From contig JASWHV010000009.1 of the NCBI GenBank assembly GCA_030760725.1, forward strand, positions 92,864,780 to 92,928,779: DNA of 64,000 bases, written 5' to 3'. The position numbers and the translations under genes were made by a program. The notes below the pieces were generated by a model, which had not been told where the DNA came from, did no database searches, and was given only the letters and a program-made list of their open reading frames with translations. This document shows positions 36,671 to 46,888 of this stretch, one piece after another (positions within the stretch are counted from its first letter, which is position 1; each line of letters begins with the position of its first letter). The stretch comes from Neostapfia colusana. Taxonomy: Eukaryota; Streptophyta; Magnoliopsida; Poales; Poaceae.

Positions 36671-37028
36671 CACCATTTCTATGTCACTTGCTCCATTTCT
36701 ACATAACCCTCTCCATTTCTATGTCCCATTCTCCATATCTACATTTTCCTCTCCATTTCTATGTCCCATTCTTCATTTCTACATTCCCCTCTTCATTTCT
36801 ATGTCCCATTCTGCATTTCTACATTGCCCTTCTCCATTTCTATGCCTCATTCTCCATTTCTATATTCCCTTCTCCATTTCTGTGGTTTTACCTCCATTTC
36901 TATGGTTCCTTCCTCCATTTCTATGGTTCTTTCTCCATTTCTATGGTTCCTTTCTCCATTTCTATTGTTCTTCCTCCATTTCTATAGTTCTTTCTCCATT
37001 TCTAGGGTTCTTTCTCCATTTCTACTTC
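36671..37028 (-). repeat. 20-bp tandem array in LTR U3, about 18 units
   Basis: Plus-strand unit CTCCATTTCTATGTCCCATT and variants repeats at a near-constant 20 bp. The first half (CTCCATTTCTA) is the most conserved. It lies upstream of the TATA box relative to LTR transcription. An equivalent array is kept in the 5' LTR remnant. Confidence 0.93.
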
Positions 37029-37124
37029 TTTTATAATGCTTCTCTACATGAAAAATGTAAACAATGCACGGAAATGAATTTGAGGGTGTTACAAACCTAC
37101 AACCCTTAAACTGAATCTCGCCCT

Positions 37125-40100
37125 CGAGATTTGATAGAGTGGAGAATAGATGAGGGAATTCTGCCTTGAGATCTTCCTCACGCTCCCATGTAGTTTCAGC
37201 TTCCGTGTGATGTCTCCATTTACCTTGAACTAACGGATCACTTTGTTTCTCGTGACCCTTTCCTTCACGTCCAAAATTTTGACGGGGTGCTCCGTGTAGG
37301 TCAGATCCTCTTGAAGCTCAAGCTCATCCATCGGTACATGTTCTTCCGGTACTCTTAAGCACTTCTTGAGTTGGCATACGTGAAATATGTCGTGCACATC
37401 GGAGAGGTGTGTTGGCAGCTCTAGTTGATAGGCTACTTCTCCTCGCTTGCCCAAAATCTTGAATGGCCAGATGTAGCGAGGTGCTAACTTGCCTTTGACG
37501 TTGAACCGTTGTTGGCCTCGGATAGCGATACCTTAAGATACACAAAGTCTCCCACTTCGATGGTCAACCTTCTTCGCCTATTGTACGCATAACCTTTTTG
37601 TCATGACAGGCCTTCAAGTTTTCTCATATCGTTTGGACTTGCTTCTCGGTGTCTTGCAGCACTTAGGGTCCAAACACTTGACTCTCTCCGGTCTCATTCC
37701 AGAATAGCGGCATTCTACACCGTCTACCATACAATGCATCGAAAGGTGACATTTTCAAGCTTGCTTGATAGCTGTTGTTGTATGAGAATTCAACATACGG
37801 CAAGCTCCTATCCCAACTACGCCCATGTTTCAGGGCGCAAGCTCTCAACATGTCTTCCAAAATTTGGTTTGTCCTTTCAGTTTGCCCGTCGGTTTGCGGG
37901 TGATAAGCGGAGCTGAAATTCAGTCGTGTACCCATGGATTCATGCAGCTTCTTCCAGAACCTAGAGGCAAATTGAGAACCCCGATCTAAAACTATACTCT
38001 TCGGAACTCCATGGCGACACACGATTTGCTCCATATACAGCTCGGCTAGTTGTGCAATGCTGTACTTGGTTCTAACGGGTAGGAAATGGGTTGTTTTCGT
38101 CAATTGGTCCACGATAACCCAAATAGAGTCGTAACCCGATTGGGTACATGGCAATCCTACGATGAAATCCATGCTGATTTCTTCCCACTTCCACACCGGT
38201 ACTTTCAATGGCTGCAACAGTCCAGCGGGTCTTTGATGTTCGGCCTTCACCCGTTGGCACGTATCGCATAAGGCAACATATTCAGCTATGTCTCTTTTCA
38301 CACCTTCCCACCGATAGCAAGTTTTCAGGTCCTTATACATCTTTATACAGCCGGGGTGTATGGAATAAGGTGAGTCATGTGCCTCCTTTAATATCATGTC
38401 GCGGATGTGCTTCACATTAGGCACACAAATCCTTTTCCCTAACCAAAGCGTGCCTTTCTCGTCTTCCTTGAAATCCTTTTCTATGCCTTGTCAGATTTTT
38501 TCCTTGATTTCTTCATCCGTTGCTTGGCCATCTCGTATCTCTTGTTCCAGCGAGGAGTTCAGTTATATCACCTCCATCTCGTTCAAGAACCCGAGATGCA
38601 ACCGTTCGAACTCCTTATGCAGTTCGGGTGGCAGCTCCCGAACCGTGAGTTGGTAATATGCTCCCTTTCGACTCAACACATCAGCTACTACATTGGCCTT
38701 TCCAGGGTGATAGTTGATTCCAACATCATAATCCTTGATGAGTTCCAACCATCGATGTTGCCTCAAATTCAGATCCGTATGCGTGAATATATACTTGAGG
38801 CTTTTGTGATCCGTATAGATCTCACATCAGTGGCCAAGGATATAATGTCTCCAAATCTTCAAGGCATGTACCACGGCTGCAAGTTCCATGTCATGTGGGG
38901 TAATTCAGCTCATGTTTCCTTAGTTGTCTCGATGCATAGGCTACCACTTGTCTTTCTTGCATGAGCACACATCCAAGCCCTTGTCTTGATGCGTCACAAT
39001 ATATGTCGAAGCTTTTGCTCACGTCCGGCAATACCAAAACTGGCACTGTGGTTAGTCTCTTCTTGAGCTCCTCAAAGCTTTCTTGACACGCTGGTGTCCA
39101 CTGAAATGCTTTTCCCTTCATTAACAATTCAGTCATAGGCTTCGATATTTTGGAGAAATCCTTGATTAACCACCGATAATATCCAGCCATCCCAAGGAAA
39201 CTCCAAATATCTCTCACATTCTGTGGTTGGTTCCAATTTAAATCGTCTCCCACTTTTCCGGGATCAACCGATACTCCTCCCTCGGAGATGATGCGGCCTA
39301 GGAACAATATCTCCTTTAGCCAAAATTGATACTTGCTGAGCTTAGCATACAATTGATGCTCTCGCAGTTTCTGCAATGTTAACCTCAAGTGTTCTTCGTG
39401 TTCTTCCTCGCTCTTTGAATACACCATGATATCGTCGATGAAAACCATGATGAACTTGTCCAAGTACTCCATGAAGACCTTATTCATGAGGTACATAAAG
39501 TATACGGGTGCATTCATTAACCCAAAAGACATAAGGGTATACTCATACGAACCGTACCATGTTTGAAATGCAGTCTTGGGTATGTCGGAGGGCTTAATCT
39601 TCAGCAGGAAATATCCCGACCGAAGATCAATCTTGGAGAAAATTCGGGCACCTTTCATTTGGTCGAACAGGTCCTATATACGGGGAAGCGGGTATTTATT
39701 CTTGATCGTCACCTCATTGAGAGACCTATAATCCACACACATCCTTTGGGTCCCATCCTTCTTGTCCACCAAGAGCACGGGGGCTCCCCATGGTGACAAG
39801 CTTGGGCGTATAAAACCCTTTTCTAGCTGCTCCTGAATTTGCTTCTTGAGCTCCACTAGTTCATTAGCAGGCATCCTATACGGCCTCTTCGCTATTGGTG
39901 CAGTTCCGTGTACTAAATCAATAGCAAATTCAATGTCCCTGTCAGGTGGTATACCTGGAAGTTCTTCCGGGAACACATCTGAATATTCTTGAACCACCGG
40001 AATGCTTTTCAATGTCTCTTCTTCGACGTGGTTCAGGCTGCCTTCTCGGTTGCCTGTTGGGCTGCCTTGATCTCAATACGAGTACCGTGCTCACTTGTCA

Positions 40101-40195
40101 ACTGCACGATCCTCTGAGCACATTGAATCACTCTGTTGTGCTTGCTTAACCAGTCCATTCCAAGTAATTTGTCAATTCCTTGGAATACAAGACAA
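37125..40195 (-). pseudogene. pol: Protease end, reverse transcriptase, RNase H, integrase and chromodomain of element E
   Basis: Reading down the minus strand: protease C-terminus (LGMDWLSKH near 40140-40170), reverse transcriptase (KIDLRSGY, FIDDIMVYS near 39410-39450), RNase H (DIYCDAS), integrase zinc part and core (VIVDQLTK, LDRGSQF, QTERTNQ) and a chromodomain fragment (TWEREEDLK near 37160-37190). A TAG at 39674-39676 and frameshifts near 38893 and between 38560 and 38430 break it. Further stops follow 37663, and the chromodomain is split by a shift near 37220. Sequence is closer to element G than to A, B or C. Gag and the protease active site are deleted. Confidence 0.9.
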
Positions 40196-40530
40196 TAAGG
40201 TTGGCAAGAAAGTCTACCCCCTTATTTTAATGCTTACTCTCGGAATTGAATTCAGAATTGAAAGAAGAGATTTCCCCACTGTATGCATCAAGGTATATGA
40301 GACTAAGCAACTTCTTTTATTAATTTCAGCCTATATAAGGATGTGAACAAGTGCCGAAGCATCTCACATCTCACTACTATGTGTGGATGTGGACTTTCGC
40401 AGAAGCATCCCACAACTCACATCAGCACACAAACCAAGAAATCATCACAAAAATTTCAGCACACCACTCTTATTCAAGCTACTACGATCTAAATGTTCCT
40501 ATTACAGCTTTATTCAGTGGAAACCTAAAC
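40196..40530 (-). other. Spacer after extra ORF, element E
   Basis: AT-rich stretch between the end of the extra ORF and a deletion junction near 40195, where protease sequence begins. No gene is seen. In element G the same interval separates the extra ORF from gag, so gag has been removed here. Confidence 0.6.
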
Positions 40531-41117
40531 TTAATCGTGAGAACCGGTGCTGTTCTCGCCGTGTGATTGGGGTGGTCCATACATGGGTGCATGCCATGGT
40601 GATTCGGCAGTCCATGTAGGGTTAGATGACGCTGGTGCTCCATTCGCTCCCGTGTTGGCACGAGTCTCCTCCTGTTTCTCCAGCAAATACAGCTTCTTAT
40701 GGAGGTAACGGATCTCTTCTTGTGCGCTTCCGTAGCGGTTTCCTAACTCCACGAGCAACCTCTGAGACTTGTCAGCAGCTTGTGGGTTGTAAAGAGCTGT
40801 TACATGGGGTCCAATGATCTCCCTTGTACCACTCTTCCGTTACGGGTGCAGCTCAAAAGTTGTGTCTTCAAGCTGCTAATGGAAGGTGTAGCACAATCCG
40901 GTGAGTGCTTCCCATGCAGCATCATTGATAGCTTCTGCCCTTGTAGCTCTCCATGTGGGTGTGAAGTGCCAGACGACAACCCTACCATTAGATAGGATGG
41001 TGACATCAGCCTTCAACTCTTCATGTCCGAGACGAGGGACTTTCTTGAGAAGATATTCTGGATATAACCTGCAGCAATCCAGAAATTCTTTGAGCTCCCT
41101 ATATATGTGTCCTCCTT
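40531..41117 (-). pseudogene. Extra ORF (orf0-like) of element E, N-terminus lost
   Basis: The frame enters at about 41117 from the truncated LTR and runs to a TAA at 40531, with in-frame stops near 40876 and 40843. It has a globular segment (FTPTWRATRAEAINDAAWEALTG), an RKSGT-E motif, then a heptad-like helix (YGSAQEEIRYLHKKLYLLE) that may form a coiled coil, and a polar tail. The first two features align with element G's extra ORF: A-T-x3-A-x2-D-x2-W-E-A-x-T, then R-x-SGT-x-E. The N-terminal region, where element G has its histone-like tail, is deleted. Function unknown. Confidence 0.7.
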
Positions 41118-41727
41118 CTATTCAATTTTTTTGGATCTTAACAAACTTATCTCTCGTGGTGCGGCAGCCTTGGGGATTTTATCCCCAAAATGTGGGGAAA
41201 ATTCCCTTTTTTGGGAATTGGGGAATTTAGAAATTTTGGGGGAAATTTGGGAATGGCTCATTTCAGCTATCATTTTCCCATTCCTCACCATTTCTATGTC
41301 ACTTGCTCCATTTCTACATTCCCCTCTCTATTTCTATGTCCCATTCTCCATATCTACGTTCCCCTCTCCATTTCTATGTCCCATTCTCCATTTCTACATT
41401 CCCCTCTTCATTTCTATGTCCCATTCTCCATTTCTACATTGCCCTTCTCCATTTCTATGCCCATTCTCCATTTCTATATTCCCTTCTCCATTTCTGTGGT
41501 TTATCCTCCATTTCGATGGTTCCTTCCTCTATTTCTATGGTTCTTTCTCCATTTCTATGGTTCTTTTCTCCATTTCTATGGTTCTTTCTCCATTTCTATA
41601 GTTCTTTCTCCATTTCTATAGTTCTTTCTCCATTTCTAGGGTTCTTTATCCATTTCTACTTGTTTTATAATGCTCCTCTACATGAAAAATGTATGCAATG
41701 CATGGAAATGAATTTGAGGGTGTTACA
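41118..41727 (-). repeat. 5' LTR remnant of element E
   Basis: Colinear with 36510-37093 and ends TGTAACACC on the minus strand at 41727. Only the first 0.6 kb of the LTR survives, including the whole tandem array (41286-41665). Confidence 0.92.
41286..41665 (-). repeat. 20-bp tandem array in 5' LTR remnant, about 19 units
   Basis: Same unit and order as 36671-37028, with a few base changes and one extra copy near the GGTTC-type units. Confidence 0.92.
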
Positions 41728-41732
41728 GCCGG
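41728..41732. repeat. Target site duplication of element E (right)
   Basis: GCCGG, identical to 34263-34267, directly follows the LTR end GTTACA. Confidence 0.88.
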
Positions 41733-42572
41733 AGAGCCGAACGAGCGAGCGGCGGCAAGCGTTTTTCCTTCGGCAGCGCGAGGAGGGTCTGAACGGTCTG
41801 TGGAGAAATCATTCACATGGTAGAGTGCATGGCTTATAGCCAGTGGCCACCGTCAAAGTTTGAGCAGGAGGTGGTGCTCCACCTCTGCTCGGTCGAGCCG
41901 CAGCTCGCGCTGGCGCGCTCCCGGCAGCAGTTCGAAGCAAACAGAGGCGGTTCCCTCTGTTGATCAGACTAACCTGTGGGCCTTCTCTCCCCTTCTCTCT
42001 TTTTCATTTTAAGATCTCAGATACTCACAATTGAATGAGAGACTTAGCCCCAAAGTCATGAGCCAAATTTATATTCCTCAATTTGGAGTTGTTTGGCCAC
42101 ATTTGATTCACATTTGAATCTGAAATTCAAGTCCAGTTTTGAATTAATGCAAATTAAGCTCCCGACAAGATGAACTCCAATGAGGATGAAAATTGGTGGA
42201 CTAACTCAAAAAATATGCTGAGTTTGAATGTGAAGTCATATTTTGAATCCAAGTGATGAAAGTAGCTGACATTTCAATTTGCATTCAAATTAGCCCTTTT
42301 TACAAATGTCTCCAAAAAGTGCCTCAAACTGATTTGGATTTGCATGAATCTTGGCATGAGGACCCCTAAGAATGTTTAGGGCCTAATGGTAAATCATCCT
42401 CTCATGTTTATTTGTGTGAGCTCCTTCTTTTTGGAGTTGTGAGTTCTTCCTTTAATCACCTCTTGATGGTGTTTACATGCTCTTCACAATTGTTCATGAG
42501 CTATCCAGAAAATGAGCTGTGGTGTGGTGATGTGATGAACATTTTTAGCAAGTAAATTCTTGGGCTTTTACA
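41733..42572 (-). repeat. LTR of element D, start part
   Basis: Continuation of 31435-34267 after element E. On the minus strand the LTR starts TGTAAAAGCCC at 42572. The next base begins mid-LTR sequence of another copy, so element D probably inserted into an older LTR. Confidence 0.82.
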
Positions 42573-44597
42573 TTTTCATGGATCAAACCATTACTTTCTG
42601 GAAACTAGCGTTTGAGATGGTTCTAATGGAGTGGGTTTCATGTAATTTGAAGAATCCTAGAGAAAGTTATCCCTAATCAAGATTTGAGGAAATTCTAAAA
42701 AATGTTTCTGTAAATTTTTCATTTTCTCAGGGCAGTTCACTTAATCACACCATTAGGGGGACTAAATGAACTTTGATGGATTTGAAATTTTTCCTGTGGC
42801 TCAAGGATTTTCAAACAACCTAGCTAAATTTCAGAATATTCCATAAAGGAATTCTCCAGATAAAAATCCCAACAATTTAAATTTTGGGAATTAATTCTGG
42901 AAAAATTATAAGTTTCATGAACTGAAACTTGTTTTGCTAGATAGTGCTCAAAGAGCTGAATCCAACAAAATTTGGGTCACTAGATTTGGAGCTTCCTAGC
43001 AAAAGTTATAGGCATTTGAAGTTCGAATCAAAATCTGAAAATCTTAGAAATGTTTAAAACTCTGACCGCGAGCCCCACCCACTCAGCCTTCGTCTACCTC
43101 ACGTCCGACGCTCGGGTGGCTGCGCGCTCCGGTGAGGTCTGCCAGAACGGCATTTCCGGCCGTCTCCGGGGCTGATACTTGCCGCCTCTAGGTTTTAGAC
43201 CATGGGGAACTCGTTGGTGGGGGGGGGGGGGCTAGTGCTCTAGGTGGCCGGAACCTATTCGGCGATGGCAACAGCGGCGGCATGAATTCTGGCGAGGTCG
43301 ACTGAGCGCTGCAGACACTTATTTCGGCTACGGTTTCTTCCTACAGCTCTGTGGTGACAAGATAAGCCCGAATATGGAGCTGGTTTGCCGTGAAAAGGGC
43401 TGGAGGTAGGAGCTCACCGTCGACTTAGGTCAAAATTGACGGCAACTCGAAAAACTCAAAGAGCCGGGCCTATACTCGACGGTTCTTGATGATTTTTGAT
43501 CCTAGGTGGCTGTGGGAAGGTCTGAACACGTGTGTAGCTCGGCATACGCTGTGGTGGATTGATCACTAAGAATTTTGGAGTTTCAGCTGGCTAGGTTCTT
43601 TGAACATCGAAATGGAAAACGGGAAAATTCTCCCTCGGCGATGTATGAGAGGAGGATAGGTTTGCACCGCCGTGTCAAAAACCATAAGGTGGTTGTCTTT
43701 GCTGTAGGGCGTCGGCCACGAAAATGCTTAGAACGGCGGCGCACCGGGGAACTGAGAGGGTGGCCGGAGGTGGTTGTGTTTTTCAGTCGAGCGCGTGCGA
43801 CAGCCGGGCAGAGTCTCGGTGTGTGCCGCGAGAGATGGCTTCATGGGCAACAAAGAACCCTGAGCTCGTCTCCAGCGCGACAGCAGTTCACCACGGTAGC
43901 TGTCCGGAAGCTCCTCGGTGGCGCCCGGTGATGAAATCCGAAGGAACAGAGCCCGTGTGAGTTGCTTTGCTCAGTGAATTTGACTGACAGGTGGGCTCAT
44001 CCTTCCCCCTAATCCTTTTACATTTCTTTGCTGCAAATATCCCAGCTACTCAAAATTGAAGTGTATACTTCATCACCAAGTCATGAGTTGAATTTGATTT
44101 CCTCAAATTGAAGTTGGTTTGGCTAAATTTGGTTTACACTTGAATTTGAAAATTCAAATTCAGTTTGAATTAATCCAAATATTGCTCCCAACAAGATGAA
44201 CTCCAATGAGGATGCAAATTGGTGGACTAACTCAGAAAAATGCGCTGAGTTTGAATATGATGTCAACTTTTGAATCCAAGTGATGAAAGTAGCTGAAATT
44301 TGAATTTGCATTTAAATAGCCCTTTTTACAAAAGTCCCCAAAAGTACCTCAAACTAATTTGGATTTGCATGAAACTTGGCCTGAGCACTCCTAAGAATAT
44401 TTAGGGTCAAATGGTGAGCTCAGCCTCTCATGTTTCTATGTATGAGGTCTGACTTTTGTATTTGTGAATTCTTCCTCTAATCAACCCCTTGATGGTGTTT
44501 ACTTGCTCTTCACAAATGTTCATGAGACTTCCACAAAATGAGCTATGGTGTTGTGATGTAATGAACACTCTAGTAAGTAAAACCTTGGGCTTTTGCA
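42573..44597 (-). repeat. Half LTR (start portion), minus orientation
   Basis: Homologous to the element D LTR: 42573 corresponds to 33132 and the end to 42572. Its minus-strand start is TGCAAAAGCCC at 44597, one base off the usual TGT. It contains a 13-G run at 43219-43231. It abuts plus-strand pol, so this LTR probably landed inside element F. Confidence 0.82.
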
Positions 44598-46280
44598 TTA
44601 CCGGGCATGCCGCGTGAACGTGATCTGGAGTTCAAGATAGAACTAGCACCAGGAACAACACCAATTTCTTGGCGAACATACAAAATGGCACCGAAGGAGC
44701 TAGCAGAAATGAAGGAGCAGCTGAATGACCTCATGGACAAAGGTATTATACGCCCAAGTTCATCACCTTGGGGCTGTTCCGCACTCTTTGTGAAGAAGGA
44801 TGAAACTTTGAGGTTATGCGTAGATTATCGTCCATTGAATGCTGTCACTATCAAGAATAAGTATCCACTACGGCGCATCAATATTTTGTTCGATCAACTA
44901 GTGGGTGCTAAGATATTCTCCAAGATGGATCTTCGGTCCGGGTATCACAAGATAAAAATCTCGGCAGAAGATGTACCTAAGACGGCATTCTCGACAAGAT
45001 ATGGTCTTTATGAATGTCTTGTCATGTCTTTTGAGCCTGAGCAATCCTCTGGCTCATTTTATGTATCTCATGAACTCTGTGTTCATGCCGAAGTTAGAAA
45101 AGTTCGTTGTGGTTTTCATCGACGACATCTTGGTCTATTCAAAGTCAGAAGGAGAACACGCTGAACATTTGCGTATTGTACTCCAACATTTGAGAGATCA
45201 CAAGCTATATGCAAAGTTAAGTAAATGTGAGTTTTGGATCAGCAAAGTGCCGTTTTCTTGGGCATATTATTTCAGCGTAAGGCATCGCTGTGGACCCAAG
45301 TAAAATCGAGCAAGTGCTGAATTGGAAATATCCAAGATCTGTTCATGGAGTAAGGAGTTTCCTAGGTTTAGCGGGTTATTGCTGGATATTCATTCCAAAT
45401 TTCTCCAAAGTCGCTAAACCTATGACAGAGCTGTTTAAGAAAAGCACCAAGTATGATTGGAGCAATTCATGTGAACGTGCTTTTCAAACTTTAGTGAAGC
45501 ATCTCACCACAGCTCTGATCTTGGCCCAGCCGGACACAACAAAACCGTTTGATGTTTCTTGTGATGCATCCGGTATCGGTCTTGGTTGTGTGTTGATGCA
45601 AGAAGGACGTGTGGTCGCGTATGGATCCCGACAACTTAGGGGTCATGAGCAGAATTACCCAACGCACGACCTTGACCTAACTGCTGTGGTCCTTGCATTG
45701 AAAATGTGGAGACATTATCTACTAGTGAATCTAGTACATCTCTACACTGACCACAAAAGCTTGAAGTACATCTTCACACAGAATGAACTGAATATGAGGC
45801 AGCGAAGATGGCTCGAGTTGATCAAGGATTATGAACTAGATATTCGTTACCATCCGGGCAAAGTGAATGTAGTTGTCGACGCACTTAGTCGGAAAGCTCA
45901 CGTTCACCATTTAGCCATGGCTGCACATGAAGAAGGAGAATCAAGCCTGTGCTTAGTTCCGTATGGATCGCTGTTCAACCTCGCTCTTATTCTTACAATC
46001 TGAGATGAGATTGTAGAGGCTCAGAAGAGGGACAGGTGTATGTCTCACATCCGGAGGAGAGTGTACAGTGGTGAGTTGAAGATGTTCTGCAAAGATGATG
46101 TGGGTACACTATGGTTTAACAACCGAATAGTTGTACCCCGTAATATGAAATTGCGGAGGAAGATATTGGATGAAGCACATTTATCCAAGTACTCCATTCA
46201 TCTAGGAAGTAACAAGATGTACCAGGATTTAAAATCTAAATTCTGGTGGACTCGGATAAAGAGAGAGATTGCAAAACATG
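44598..46280 (+). pseudogene. pol: Reverse transcriptase, RNase H and partial integrase of element F
   Basis: The fragment begins inside the linker before reverse transcriptase (PGMPRERDLEFK) and is most like elements A and C. Reverse transcriptase has KMDLRSGY and FIDD, but frameshifts near 45033 and 45250 split it. RNase H (DVSCDASG, Ser where relatives have Tyr) is intact to a TGA at 46001-46003. The integrase zinc domain then starts (SIHLGSNKMYQ) and is cut by the CACTA transposon before its Cys pair. The upstream half is separated by the LTR at 44597. Confidence 0.9.
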
Positions 46281-46715
46281 CACTACAGGATTCCCGTCAG
46301 CATACGACGGCTAAAACCGTCGTATATAAAGTAGAAGCCGTCGTATATAACCTATATACGATGGCAGTTGTTTATATACGACGGTTTGTGGCCGTCGTAT
46401 ATATTCTGTCGTATATATAGTTATATACGACGGCACTGTCGTATATAACAGTATATATAGGACGGCCACTTATATACAACGGCCCTTTTCGTAGACTTGG
46501 CCCAGTGGGCCGGGGCTTTTATATACGACGGCTGGGCCCTGGCTGTCATATATAAGCGCTTATATAAGACAGCGGCTGGGCCCTGGCTGTCATATATAAG
46601 CGCTTATATACGACAGCCTGGGCCCAGCCGTCGTATATAATTTAGGCTTATTTACGACGGCCCTATATGGCGACCGTTGTATATAAACTATACAGGCCGT
46701 CATATATAAGCTTTT
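46281..46715. repeat. CACTA terminus and subterminal repeat region
   Basis: About a dozen or more copies of a TATATACGACGGC-like motif occur in both orientations, so the region can fold on itself. Two copies of an 18-bp perfect palindrome, TATATAAGCGCTTATATA, lie at 46549-46566 and 46593-46610 within a 44-bp tandem duplication. In En/Spm elements such repeats bind the TNPA-type protein and bring the two ends together. Confidence 0.88.
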
Positions 46716-46888
46716 CCATTTTTTTTTAAAAACAGAAAATGGCTAACCTGGCTCGATGGCCAGCTACACATCCAAATCAATAGACAACAACAAAACAGTT
46801 TGATATATAAAATCACAACAAAGTGCAATAGTACACATCGACAATCATGAAGTCTGACATCCACACAATCAAAAACAAAATCATAAAT

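Larger units (their letters stand above)
34268..37093 (-). repeat. 3' LTR of element E (2.83 kb)
   Basis: Starts TGTAACACCCTC at 37093 (minus strand) and ends at 34268. On the minus strand it holds, in order, a 20-bp tandem array, a TATA box (36445-36454) and about 2.2 kb of downstream sequence. No credible gene inside; repetitive frames over the array are chance. Confidence 0.9.
34268..41727 (-). mobile_element. Ty3/gypsy chromovirus retrotransposon E, internally deleted
   Basis: A minus-strand element with a full 3' LTR (34268-37093), pol, part of an extra ORF and a 0.6-kb remnant of the 5' LTR (41118-41727). The outer ends TGTAACACC and GGGTGTCACA pair as inverted ends, and both flanks show GCCGG. 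The rest of the 5' LTR, the primer site, gag and the protease N-terminus are gone, so deletions occurred inside an element whose borders are intact. Confidence 0.92.

Noticed and set aside
36671..37028. Short regular repeats resembling a CRISPR array
   Set aside because: Units are 20 bp head-to-tail without unique spacers, inside a plant LTR.
36681..37109. Overlapping long open frames rich in phenylalanine, histidine and proline repeats
   Set aside because: They are translations of the 20-bp tandem array in all three frames; no start context and no domain.
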